A stretch of 64,000 nt of DNA, taken from Tanypteryx hageni (taxonomy: Eukaryota > Arthropoda > Insecta > Odonata > Petaluridae). The notes beneath the pieces were generated by a model. That model saw only the letters and a list, made by a program, of their open reading frames with translations. It made no database searches and was not told the DNA's origin. The DNA is taken from the NCBI GenBank assembly GCA_028673005.1, contig CM054116.1, forward strand, positions 26,079,840 through 26,143,839. The letters run 5' to 3'. Positions 43,556-56,619 of this stretch are shown here, one piece after another. The translations under genes were made by a program, and so were the position numbers. Each line of letters opens with the position of its first letter. Within the stretch, counting starts at the first letter, position 1.

Positions 43556-44243
43556 CTCACTCTCTTTCCCTCACACCCTCCTCCTCTCCCCATCTCTCCC
43601 TCCCCATCTCTCCCTCCCCCCTCTCTCCTGCCCCCCTCTCCCTCACTCCCCCATCCCTCTTTCTCTCCCCCTTTCTCTTGCTCTCCCCCTCTCTATCTCT
43701 CCCCCTCTCTATCTCTCCCCCTCTCTATCTCTCCCCCTCTCTATCTCTCCCCCTCTCTATCTCTCCCCCTCTCTATCTCTCCCCCTCTCTATCTCTCCGC
43801 CTCTCTATCTCTCCCCCTCTCTGTCTCTCCCCCTCTCTGTCTCTCCCCCTCTCTATCTCTCCCCCTGTTCCTTCTTCCTGCTCTCTCTCCCCTCCTCTCT
43901 CTCTCTCTCACCACTCTCCCACTCCCTATCGACCCCCTTTCTCTCCCCCCGTCTCTGCCCACTCTCCCCCCTCACCCTTCCCCCCTCCCTATCTCTCCCT
44001 CTCCCCATCTACCACTCTCCCACCCTTCCTCTCCCCCATTTTCTCCCAAATCAATTAATCTCTCTCTCCCTCCCTACTTCTTTCCCACCCTCTCCCTCTT
44101 TATCTTCCTCTCCCCCTTTCTCTTCCTGTCCCCCTTTCTCTTCCTCTCCCCTTCCTCCCTCCCCACCCTCTCTCTCTCCCTCTATGCCTCCCTCTCCCTA
44201 CCTCTCTATCTCCCCCCTTCTTCCTCACTCCCTCCCTCCCCCT
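43556..44243. repeat. Pyrimidine array 1, copy B
   Basis: This is the counterpart of 1-540, with two more 16-bp units. It is preceded by 116 bp of CT-rich sequence that lies before the window start in copy A. Not coding. Confidence 0.9.
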
Positions 44244-44638
44244 TATTCATTTTGTCATTTTTATATGTTCATTCCATCAATGATATATTTGTATTGTGCC
44301 AAATTTTCCATGATGTATAGCTTTATGCTTTTTAAATATTTATCTTTTGTTCTAAATTTCACTTATTGATGACTTTAGTGTTTCTAAGTAGCTTTCGCAG
44401 TTTTCACACATCCCTTCTTGTGTGGGTGTTTTCCTGCAGTTGGTTTTCTCGTGGATTTCATTATTCAGCAGTAATTTTTTCCTACAAAATTACATCTTCT
44501 CTTTTCCAATACTTGTATTTTTATTGTTACTTGTGTTACATTATGTTATATGTATTATTGTATAAGTTACATGACAAGGGTTTATGTGGAACTTCTTATC
44601 GTTAGTCTCAAACTAGCCTTAAATCAATCATCAATCTC
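44244..44638 (+). mobile_element. Non-LTR 3' end, unit 1, copy B
   Basis: This is the counterpart of 541-935 with two or three substitutions. Confidence 0.6.
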
Positions 44639-45520
44639 TCTCCTTCCCACTCTTTCCCTCTATCCACCTCCTCCTCTCCTCATCTCTCCCTCCTGCCCCC
44701 CCTCTTTCCCACCCCCTCTCCTCCCTATCTCTCTCTCCCTCCCCCTCTCTCTCCCTCCCCCTCTCTCTCCCTCCCCCACTCTCCCCCTCTCTCTCCCTCC
44801 CCCTCTCTCTCCCTCCCCCTCTCTCTCCCTCCCCCTCTCTCTCCCTCCCCCTCTTTCTCCCTCCCCCTCACTCTCTCTCCCTCCTCCACTCTCCTTTTCC
44901 TCCATCTCTCGTCCTCCCCATCTCTCCCCTTCCCACTCCCTCCCCCTTTCTCTCCCTCCCTCTCCGCCTCTCCCCCCTTCCTCCCAGGGTCTCCTTCCCC
45001 TCCACCTCTCTGCATCCCCCTTTCCCCCTCCCTCTCCCCCACACCTCTCCCTCCCCCTGTATCCTCTCCCTCTCTCTGCCTCACCCACCCTCTCTCCCCC
45101 CTAACTCTCCATCCCCCCTCTTTCTAGCCTCCCTCTACCCCCTTTCATCGCTCTCCCCCCGACCCCTCTCTCCCACTCCCTCCCAATCCCCCCCCATTTT
45201 CCCCATCTCCCCCCTTCCTCCCCACTCTCTCCCCCCCTCCCATCCTCTCTCCCTCTAATTAACGGTCGAATCGATCAGTTAATCTCCCGCCCCCCCTCTC
45301 CTCCCTATCAAACCTCCCCATCTCTCCCCACCTCCCTTTCCCCCCCTCGCTCTCCCATATCTCCCTTTCCCACTTCTCTCACGACTCTCCCCACTCTGTC
45401 TACCCCCTCTCCCTCTCAACCTCATCTTACTACTCCCTCTCTCCCAACACCCTCCCCATCCTTTCACTCTCCCTCCCCATCTCTCTCTTCTCCCCATCTC
45501 CCTCTCCCCTCTCTATCTCC
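44639..45520. repeat. Pyrimidine array 2, copy B
   Basis: This is the counterpart of 936-1800, with several unit-number and point differences. It is the most variable part of the duplication. Confidence 0.9.
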
Positions 45521-45836
45521 CTCTCCCCTATATCATTCCATCAATGATCCAATCGTATTGTACCAAATTTTTCTTGATGCGTATAGCTTTATGCTTTTAA
45601 TATATTAATCTTTTGTTCTAAATTTCACTTATTTTTCTTTAGTGAATCTAACAAGTAGATTTAGCAGGTTTTTCACACACCCCTTCTTGCGTGGGTGTTT
45701 GCCTGCAGTGGGTGTTTTACTTGGATTTCATTAGTCAGCAGTCCTTATTTTTTCCCACAAATTTACATCTTTTCTTTACCAATTCTTGTATTTTTATTTT
45801 TACTAGTATTTACACAATGTTCTATGTATTATTGTA
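45521..45836 (+). mobile_element. Non-LTR 3' end, unit 2, copy B
   Basis: This is the counterpart of 1801-2116, broken at the same base by the foldback terminus. Confidence 0.55.
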
Positions 45837-48793
45837 CTAGTAGAAGGTGCTTGCATACTGTAAGCATTTCATCTCACCTTGAAGAAACATTAATTTTTCA
45901 GAGAGATATTTTATCGTGAGTAATATTTCATTCATTCTAAATATTTCTCCTCTTGACCAGTTTTCGTTTTTTCATTATGGAACAATAATGAAGTAAAACA
46001 ATACTAATTTTTGCAATTTTGGGAATATTATACTTTTCCCACATTAGGTTAATAATGCCACACATTTCTGCAAATTTTAAATTTATAACACAGAAGTAAA
46101 ATAACATTTATCTAATTGTTTAACCACTCAATACCGTCAGGCGTACTATTACGTCATGCAAAAACTGTCTAATCGGCCGTCAGGCGTACTATTACGTCAT
46201 GCGGCAGCCCTAATTTATTTTAACTTTTGACGCTAGAGACTTCCTTAAATCTAAATAACCTATATATATTTTGAAAGAAGAAGCTTTGTACTTCCTATCT
46301 ATGTTTGTCCTGTATTTTTTTTCTCTATTATAAAATATATAATCAACGTTGAATTTTGCGATAGAATTTTCAATTTTGCTATGATATGATGGTGTTTCTC
46401 CATATAAAAGTCGCTTTTCAATGCAGCAAGGAACCTTTCCTTGGTGTTTGAAATGCAATGTAGGAACTGTGTATCATTTCAAAGGAGAGCACGTTTTTTC
46501 TCCTATTTTTTCTGGTGGAGATATTTGGCTTATGTCATGCGACAAAGGTCTTCGTCGGTATGTAAAGAAAGAAAGGAAAACATCTTATGTCTGTCTATGC
46601 ACAGCTTATTACAAATGTTTACAATGCAATTGATGAAGAATGGAATTAGTTGGAGTTAAAACATTTCTGTAAACATTCCCTTCCATTACCGCGCGATCCT
46701 TCGGTCATCGCTTCATAGGAGAGTGTCAACGTCAAAACAGCTGATTTCAAAATCCAAGGCCGACATTCTTCCGATAATTTAGTGCCACGCCTCAGAGAGA
46801 GGCATTTTGTGAGAAGGATAATATCTGTCATATAATTTTCAAGACCTTGAGAATTTTATTTTAATCTCGACGAAAATTGGGGGAATTGAGTATATCTATT
46901 AGTAAGTATTTGTTTACATATAATATACGTTTAGTTTTGTGATAGAATTTTAGTTTTTACCACAGACCTACGGATTTTCGGTTTCTAAAGTTGACCCATA
47001 AATACCTGAGTAAAAGGGAACCCACCAAATTGGGTTCCTTTTCTTTGATATTTGAAAGAAGACGAGGTCTGTTTTCCTCTTCAGATAAGTGCTTTGCTGT
47101 TGTGCTAGCAGGGCCAAAGCCTCGATGAAGCGAGTAGGCAAGAAGAGGACACGCCAGCAAAAATCACGAAAAGCTCTTCCATATATTTACACAATAGATT
47201 ACTAAAAGTGTTTACAAAACTATAAGGCATTTCTTGCTGAATCCAATTACGCATGTCTAAATTTTCTGACAATATTTGGGAAGGACCTATAAGCTAAAGT
47301 TTTCCGTGTTTTATACAACGTCATATCTCCCTTTCCAATGAACGAAATGCAACCATTTCTTCTATGTGACTTATGTAATGACTCAGAATGATGACTGTAT
47401 AACTAAAACGTTTATATTATAAATAGATAATCTTTTAATAAATCAATAATACTACATTTACTTAAAAATTTCCAGTCAAGACATGAAAAAGTTGAGATGC
47501 GTAAAACTTTTAACCTAATTGGTTTAGATGGGTAAACTTGTAGAATAAAATAGTTGCTAATTTAAGCTATTTTTTATTAAAATTGCACAAAAATATCTAT
47601 AGATTTTCCAGAGCTGAATGTTATATATAAAGCGCGAATGCACGCCGGAAAATTAGCGATTGGTGTATATTCTCTTCTACTCCGACAATCTTTGTATGTA
47701 AAATATTTTAGGCAAAATAGATATTTACGAATTTCATGTTTTTCGTAAATCCAGAAAAATAAATAGAAAACTTCTCAAGTTATGATTATTTTAATATTTT
47801 CGAACGCTTCTGCAATGCAATCGTGAAAATTTAAAAACCTCATCCGGCCGTACGGGTGGGATTTAATAAATTTCCTCTGGGCGTGAGGGGTTAAATTTAA
47901 ATGTTTTAACGGCCGCAATAACGAATTCATGGATAAATTGGAATGTTTATTCCTTTACATAAACTGAACTCTATGTAATTTAGAAATTTCAGCTCCCTAA
48001 CTCACCGCATAGAGTCTAAACATTTACCTATTTGTTTAAGCTTTAAGAATTTTTAAGTGCCAAACAAATTAAAATATCAAAATTTTTATAATCCCTATTT
48101 CGTTTTTTTTTTAGAAATCCTACCTCTAAAAATATTTTCAGCTCCTTAGCACATTTGGAAAATCATGAAATAGTGCAGCAATGCGGCCGCTAAAAATTCG
48201 CAATTGTTTAAACAAGTATTCAAGGTTTATGTATTTCCGCATGTGCTACGGAGTTGAATTTTTTTTTATAAGTAGAATTCTTAAAAAAAACGAAAAAGGG
48301 ATTATACAAATTTTGATATTTTAATTTGTTTGGCAGTTAAAAATTCCTAAAGTTTAAACAAATAGATAACTGTTTAGGTACTAAGGGATGAGCTACGAAG
48401 CTGAAATTTTCAAATTATTTAAACAGTAGTAAATTTGCACAAATAAACATTTCAATTTTACCATATATGAATTGCGGCGGCCGTTAAAAATGATTTAAAT
48501 TTAAACAATTAGAAAAATATTATTTTACTTTTAGAAGTGCTATAACTTTAAAATTTGGCTAAAATGTGTAGTATTAGTACCCCATAATGGAGAAAGTGTA
48601 AAATTTTTAAAATTACAACATTTGGGAATTGTTTTCAACTATTATTTTTACATGTGGGAAAAACGAAAATCGCTGCGAGGGTGAAATCATTAGAATTAAA
48701 AGAATATTTGTAATGATGAAATGTCTGTTTGAAAAATGAATGTTTTTACAAGGTGAGATGAAATGCTTGCAGTATGCAAGCACGAACTACTAG
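45837..48793. mobile_element. Foldback element FB1, copy B
   Basis: This is the counterpart of 2117-5075, with the same TA flanks and the same nested TTAA element. Differences are mainly homopolymer lengths (near 48110 and 48290) and a few substitutions. The insertion history therefore predates the duplication. Confidence 0.7.
46124..47890. mobile_element. TTAA-flanked insertion, copy B
   Basis: This is the counterpart of 2404-4170: same length, same TTAA on both sides, same doubled 26-bp TACGTCA-containing block. Confidence 0.7.
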
Positions 48794-49972
48794 TATATAA
48801 TGATAACATATAGGAGGATACTAATGTTCAGCCCAAACTACAAGAGCTAGAGAGCTGAAAGTTTTAGTTTTTGTAGATATGATGGAGAAACCTACAGATA
48901 AAATGAGACTTCTCACCTAAGTAACATGAGTTCGACTCCAGAAATTCCGAAAGTTTCGTTTTTTCCCATAAGAAAAGCATTGCGCCATTTTTGTAAATTA
49001 ATTTTGGGCACTTGCCCGTAAGCTAGAAAAATAAAATTTTCAGTGTTGCTAGATGGCCGCAATATCTTTCGAGAATTTTTGTTACTTTTGCTTACAGTGA
49101 CCTAGGTTGGACTCCAGATACCCCGGAATATCTCCCATAAGTTAGCATGGGAAAAAGTTATCCCAGTCTGTAGACGAATCTAATAGGTTTAGGAAGGTGA
49201 AATTTTGCAGGTCTATAGAATTTTTCTCATAACCAACTATAAAAGCGAAAATTTCAAAATTGTTAATTTTTTGGGTTATTTTAACCCCATTTGTACATTA
49301 AAGTTTAATAATTTTTTAAAAATTAAATTTTGAAAAGGTTAAAAAATCGACCACTAATAATTCGCAATTGTTTAAACATATTTTTGAGGTTTATGTATTA
49401 CCCAATGTGCTACGGAGCTGAAATTTTTTTTAGAGGTAGTGTTTGTAAAAAAACGACAAGGATTATACAAATTTTGATATTTTAATTTGTTTGGCAGTTA
49501 AAAATTCTTAAAGTTTAAACAAATAGGTATATGTTTAGATACTACGGGGTGAGTTAGAAAGCTGAAAGTTTTAAGTTATTTAGAGTTTAATCTATAAAAA
49601 CGAATAAACATTTCAATGTATCCATGAAATTTTATTGCGGCCGTTAAAAGTTATTTAAATTTTAACAATTAGATAAATGTTATTTCACTTCTAGAAGTGT
49701 TACAACTTTAAAATTTGGCAAAAATGTGTAGCATTAGTACCCCATAATGGAGAAAGTATAAAATTCTTTAAATTGCCAAGTTTGAGGAATGTAGTAATCT
49801 ACGAGTATTCTTTTTACATATGGGAAAAACGAAAATAGCTGCGGAGGTGAAATATTTAAAATTAAAAAAATATTTGTTTTTTTATGTTGAGATGATATGC
49901 TTGCAGAATGCAAGCAACAACTACGAGTCATTATATATCGACGTTTCTTACAGAGGAGTAGGATATAAAATA

Positions 49973-51889
49973 CTAGTAGTTGGTGCATAACATATCAACA
50001 TAAAAAAACAGTCATTTTTCATATTTCATCATTAGAAATATTTTTTTAATTCTAAATATTTCCCCTCCGGAGCGATTTTGGATTTTCCCTTATGTAAAAG
50101 TAATAGATTAAAACAATCCCAAAACTTTGCAATTTTAAGAAATTTATACATCCTCCACTATGGGGTACTTACTAATGCTACACATTTCTGCCAAATTTCA
50201 AAGTTGTGGTACGTCTAGAAGTGAAATAAAATTTTTCGAACTGTTTAAATTTTAAACATTTTTAACGGCCGTCTCGATATGTTTATGGAGATATTCAAAT
50301 GTTTATTTGTGCAAATGCACTACTCTGTACATAACTTGAAAATTTCAGCATCCTAGCTCAGCCCGTAATGTCTAAACAGTTATCTTTTTGTTTAAACTTT
50401 AAGAGTTTTTAACTGCCAAACAAATAAAAATATCAAAATTTTGTATATTCCCTATTTCGTTTTTTTACGAATTCTACTTATAAAAAAATTTCAACTCCGT
50501 AGCACATGCGCAAATACATAAACCTTGAAAATTTGTTTAAACAATTGTGAATTTTTAGCGGCCGCATTGTTGCACTTTTTCAAGATTTTCGTTTTTTCTA
50601 GTCGTTTTTGCACAAAATCCTACCTATCAAAAAAATCTCCAGCACATCTGAAAGTGCCTAAACATTAGTTTCCTCCTATATTTCTTACAGAGGAAGTTTA
50701 GGAAGCTGAAATTTTGCAATATTATAGAAACTTTCTCATAACCAACTATAAAAATCGAAAATTGTTAATTTTTAGGGGTTGTTTTAACCCCATTTGTACA
50801 TTAAAGTTAAATAATTTTTTAGGCACTACGGGATGAGCTAGGAAGCTGCAATTTTCAAATTATTTACAGAACAGTGCGGCGGCCGTTAAAAATGTTTAAA
50901 TTTTAAACAATTAGAAAAATATTATTTTATTTCTAGAAGGGCTACAACTTTAAAATTTGGCTAAAATGTGTAGCATTATAACCTTATAATGAAGAAAGTG
51001 TAAAAATTTTAAAATTGCGACATTTGGAGATTGTTTTAAACTATTATTTTTACATGTGGGAAAAACGAAAATCGCTGTAGAAATGAAATCTTTAGAATTA
51101 AAAGACTATTTGTAATGATGAAATTTCTGTCTGAAAAATGAATGTTCTTTTAATGTGAGATGAAATGCTTGCAGTATGCAAGCACCAACTACTAGTATGT
51201 TATATCCTCCTCCTCCTCTGTAAGAAATATAGGAGGAAACTAATGTTTAGGCACTTCCAGATGAGCTGGAGATTCGAAATTTTTTCAAAGGTAGGATTTT
51301 GTGCAAAACCGACTAGAAAAAACGAAAATCTTGAAAAAGTGCAACAATGCGGTCGATAATAATTCGCAATTGTTTAAACAAATTTTCAAGGTTTATGTAC
51401 TTTCGAATGTGCTACGGAGCTGAAATTTTTTTTAGAGGTAGGGTTTTTAAAAAAACGATATAGGGATTATACAAATTTTGATATTTTAATTTGTTTGACA
51501 GTTAAAAATTCTTAAAATTTAATCAAATACATAACTGTTTAGACATTACGGGATGAGCTAGGAAGCTGAAATTTTGAAGTTATGTCCAGAGTAGTGCATT
51601 TGCACAAATAAACATTTGAATATCTCCATAAACATATTGAGACGGCGGTTAAAAATGTTTGGCAGAAATGTGTAGCATTAGTACCCCATAGGTGAAGATG
51701 TATAAATTTCTTAAAATTGCAAAGTTTTGGGATTGTTTTAATCTATTATTTTTACATAAGGGAAAAACGATAATCGCTCCGGAGGTGAAAATTTTTAATT
51801 AAAAAAATATTTTTAATGATGAAATATGAAAAATGAATGTTTTTTATGTTTAGATGATATGCTTGCAGAATGCGAGCGCCAACTACTAG
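49973..51889. repeat. Long inverted repeat FB3/FB4, copy B
   Basis: This is the counterpart of 6255-8171. FB3 itself occupies 49973-51195. One visible difference is GCGGTCGATAA at about 51350, where copy A has GCGGCCGATAA. Confidence 0.7.
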
Positions 51890-53359
51890 TATGGTATATC
51901 CTCCTCTGTAAGAAACGTCGATATATAATGATAACAGGAGGATACTAAGGTCCAGCCCAAACTACAGCTAGAGAGCTGAAAGTTTTACTTTTTGTAGATA
52001 TGATGGAGAAACCTACAGATAAAATGAGACTTATTACCTAAGTGACATGAATTCAACATCAGAAATTCCGAAATTTGCGTTTTTCCCCATAAGAAAAGCA
52101 TTGCGTCATTTTTGTAAATTAATTTTGGGCACTTGCCGGTAAGCTAGAAAAATGAAATTTTCAGTGTTGCTAGATGGCCGCAATATCTATTAGGAATTAT
52201 TGTCAGTTATACTTAGTGTCTTGAGTTCGACTCCAGAGACCCCGGAATATCTCCCATAAGTTAGCATGGGAAAACTAAATCCAGTGTGTAGACCAATCTA
52301 ATAAGTTTAGGAAGCTGAAATTTTGCAAGATTATAGAACATTTCCCATAACCAACTATAAAAATCGAAAATTTTAAAATTGTAATATTTTGGGGTTGTTT
52401 AAACCCCATTTGAACATTCAAGTTTAATAATTTTTTAGGTACTACAGGATGAGCTAGGAAGCTGCAATTTTCAAATTATTTACAGAACCGCTGAAATTTT
52501 GCAAGATTATAGAATTTTTCTCATAACCAACTATAAACATCAAAAATTTTAAAACTGTTAATTTTTAGGGGTTATTTTAAGCTCATTTGATTATTAAAGT
52601 TTAATAATTTTTATCTTGAAAACTATATGCTGTAGGTTCGAGTTTTTGAAATCATTTTGTAGAAAATTATACATAGAAAAAAATGAAATTTTGAAAAAGT
52701 TGAAGAATTCGACCGCTAAAAATTCGCAATTTTAAAACCTATTTTTGAGGTTTAGGTATTATCGAATGTGCTACGAAGCTGAAATTTTTTCACCGGTAGA
52801 TTTTTTGATAAAACGAAATAAAAAAATTATAAAAATTTGGATATTTTAATTTATTTGGCTGTTAAAAATTCTTAAAGTTTAAACTAATAGATAAATGTTT
52901 AGGTACTTTGGGGCAAGCTAGAAGGCTAAAATTTAAATGTTAAGTTGAACTCAGTGCATTTAAATTAACAAACATTTCAAAAGCTCCAACAAAGTGTTAT
53001 TGCGGCTGCATTATACTTTTGAAATTTAAACAATTAAATAAATATTATTTCACTTAACATGAGTTCGACTCCAGAAATTCCGAAAGTTTCGTTTTTTCCC
53101 ATAAGAAATTGCGCCATTTTTGTAAATTAATTTTGGGCACTTGCCCGTAAGCTAGAAAAATAAAATTTTCAGTGTTGCTAGATGGCCGCAATATCTTTCG
53201 AGAATTTTTGTTACTTTTGTTTACAGTGACCTAGGTTGGACTCCAGATACCCCGGAATATCTCCCATAAGTTAGCATGGGAAAAAGTTATCCCAGTCTGT
53301 AGACGAATCTAATAGGGTTAAAACCCTCTTTCATAGAATGTATTAAAATTGCGTATACT

Positions 53360-53389
53360 GACTAAGCAGACGATATCGTCTGCTTAGTC
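53360..53389. repeat. 30-bp perfect palindrome, copy B
   Basis: It is identical to 9642-9671 and lies in the counterpart of the 9599-10006 tandem pair. Confidence 0.95.
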
Positions 53390-54194
53390 AATTCGCAAAA
53401 TTCGATGACGACTTTTGATGCGCAACTGTTTGAATTCCGCTAACATAAGATACGTCTGATTCGAAGGTGTGAGCAACAGCGTTAACTGTAATTCATCTGA
53501 TAATTAACAGTAATAATAATAAAACTTGGAAACCTCTATCATAGAATCTATTAAAATTGCGTATAATGACTAAGTAGATGTTCACGCCAACTTCGATGAC
53601 AGCTTTCGATGCGCAGCAGTTTGAATTCCAATAAGATAAATAAATATACTCACATTTGATTGTAAGGTGTGATCAACGGCGTTGACTTTATTTATAATTA
53701 ACAGTAATAATACCTAATAAAACTTTACATGGAACGTATATAATTATATAGATGTAATGTATAATGTATTCTAGGTCGTGCGTGCATGTCTGGTACACTT
53801 AAGCATAAAATTTACGAAAATACTTTTTTTGCCAAAAAATGCCGAAAAATTTCGTCGGTTCGGCTTCTATTCGCGCAGATATGGTAATTTTTTGTTATTT
53901 ATGTGTCACCATCCAATAAAAATCTAAAAATCATTGAAAAATAAATTTAAATTTTGTCTCCATAATCAGTCAAGTGCAAGAGACATGAAGGAAAAAATTA
54001 ATGAATTAAAAATTTTTTCTCTTTTGAGAAGCACTGAAAAACTAGTGTCTCAGACCTCACATCACTGGTAGCATTACAAAAATTCCACGTCACTGGATAA
54101 GGGTTAAGTATAGGATTTGTGGAGCAATCACCGAAATGAAGTCCAATTTTTTATGTATTATTACATTTCCTAGGATACTAAGTAAATTCTTTTA

Positions 54195-54300
54195 AGTTAA
54201 TGAAATTTTGCATACTATTATGCTGATGATTTGTATCATGTTGCATCTAGCACTATTTGTAATATTATTTGTAGTATCATGTTGCTCTGGTGGGTAACCT
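54195..54300. other. Uninterrupted site for the copy A insertion
   Basis: The sequence runs from TTAATGAAATTTTGCATAC through TTTGTATCATG (ending 54240) straight into TTGCATCTAGCACTATTTG. In copy A, 767 bp intervene at this point. This is taken as the ancestral arrangement because it is the simpler one. Confidence 0.85.
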
Positions 54301-54509
54301 CCAAAGACCTTAAAGTGACTCAAAATTTGTTCTTTTACAAAGAACCTATCAATTGTCATTTTTTTAGATTATATTGTATTAGCTGGAGTACCCGGCATTG
54401 CCTGGAAATATTTTAAGCCACTGCCAAGTGTAGTTCACACAACTTCTGTCCGATTATGCAAACGTAGTTCATGCACCTTTAATCTACAATGTGCTAATAA
54501 TAAAGCACC

Positions 54510-55560
54510 TCTCTCCCCTTTCTTTTTACCTCCCCCTCTCTGGCCCCCTTTCTCTCTCACCACCATGTACAGCCCCCCTCACCCCTTTCTCTCCCTGGCA
54601 TGCCCCTTCTCACTCCTTCCCCCTATGTGATCTCTCCCCTCCCTTCACCCCCCTTTCTCTCTCACTTACTCCCCCTTTGTCGCTCCCACCCCCTCTCTCC
54701 ACCTCTTTGCCCCCATTCTCTCTCTCATCCATTCTATCACTCTCCCCCCTCCCTTGCTCCCCTTTCTCTCTCACCCCCTTCCCTTCACCATTTCTCTCTC
54801 ACCCCCTCTCCCCACTTTCTCACACTCACCCCCTTTCTCTGGCACCCCTTTCCCCCTCTCTCACCCCCTTTCTTCCTCCAGCTCCCACTCTCCCTCCTAT
54901 CTCTCGCTCCCCTTTTTCCCTCTCCCCTCTTTCACCCCCTCTCCCTTTTCTCTCACCACTCTATACAGCTCCTCCCTCAACCCCTTTCTCTCTCTGACAC
55001 CCCCCCCACTCTCACTCCCTCCCCTCCCTTCACCCCCCATTTGTCTCTCCCCTTTCTCTCTCCTCTCTTCCCGCTCTCCCCTGCTCTTTGCCCCCATTCT
55101 CTCTCTCACCCCCCTCGCCCTCACCCCTCTCACTCCCCCCTCCCTCTCCCATCCCCTTTCTCTCTGACACACCCCTCTATCCACTCTCCCACCCCTTCTT
55201 TATCCCCCCTCTCACTCCCCCCTCCCTCTCCCATCCCCTTTCTCTCTGACACACCCCTCTATCCACTCTCCCACCCCTTCTTTATCCCCCCTCTCACTCC
55301 CCCCTCCCTCTCCCATCCCCTTTCTCTCTGACACACCCCTCTATCCACTCTCCCGCCCCTTCTTTATCCCCCCCTCTCCTGCTACCCTTTCTTTCTCTCT
55401 CACCCCCTTTCTCTCCTTCCCTCTCTTCCCCATCTCTCTCCTTTCTCTATCCTCTCTTCTCACTCCCCTCTCTCGCTACCTTTTCTCTCCTCCCATTTCT
55501 TCCCCACATCTCTTCCCCCCTCCCCTTTCCCTCTCTCCCCCCTCCCCTTTCCCTCTCTAC
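54510..55560. repeat. Pyrimidine array 3 with 82-bp minisatellite, copy B
   Basis: This is the counterpart of 11561-12532 with one additional 82-bp unit at about 55185-55350. Confidence 0.9.
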
Positions 55561-56394
55561 ATTGTTTTAATTCTTGTGATAAGATCAAGGTTTAAAAAAT
55601 AGACATTTTATTTAAAAAATTTCTTTTTCTTCAAAAATAATATGCCAGAAATGTGTTGACTTGAAATAAAAATGTTCATACATCATCAAGCAGCCATGTC
55701 TGAATTTCTGAAAATGACTAAGTGGATTAATGGTATTACGGAAATAAATTCCAAATGGAAAGGATTAAGTTAGCAACACAGAACACAACTTTCACGAATG
55801 GTCATCAAAAAAGCATGAGAAACATTTCATTGCCTTTAAAATGATATTTTCTTATTTATGTTTAGAAACAGTAACTTGATAAAAAGACTACACATTTTAG
55901 GTAAACACAAGAACTTGATTAGATAAAAGTAACCGAATTTAAATTATATAATCTTTCATATTTTGATCACTCTAGATTTGCACTCATACAAGTAAACTTT
56001 CTACACACATCGCATTCAATAACATTTGTTTATATACACAATAAGATTCACATTTAAAGGGCTGACAAAAATTTGATTTTTATGGGTCCACATTTGACCT
56101 CTCACGATAGTGAAAGAGCATAGGGTTACAATTGTTTCTAAAACATTCTCTCTCTGCTCAACAAAGTTAAGCACATGTATTATTAACCATCACATAGCTT
56201 CACTATGTTCTCATCCACAACTTGCATACTTTAGACAAATCAAAACATTAGTAACAAAGCATTATTTGAAACATTTTTCTATACACTCATTTTTACCAGT
56301 CAATTCATTTAGTTAACACACATTCTTTCAAATTTATCACATCCATACATACATGTGCATTTCAGTTTTTAGTTTTACTCAAAAATGTATGTCC

Positions 56395-56619
56395 TCATTC
56401 TGATACACTTGCATACTTGGGCTTCCAGGCCTTGATAACTGAGTCTGCAACCATGCAATCTACATCACAGTCATGAACATAAATCACACTGGGCCTTTTT
56501 AATGGGCTTTGGACCCATGCCTCATACCTTCTTTAGTTACTGGTACAATCATTAAATGAGATGTAAAAAATCTCGGATGTATCATATGGATATATATCAA
56601 TGGGATTCTTAAAACCCAT
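56395..56619 (-). pseudogene. Unrecognised protein-like segment, copy B
   Basis: This is the counterpart of 13364-13588. It has the same internal TAA, so that stop predates the duplication or is not read as a stop (for example, if it falls in an intron). Confidence 0.35.
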
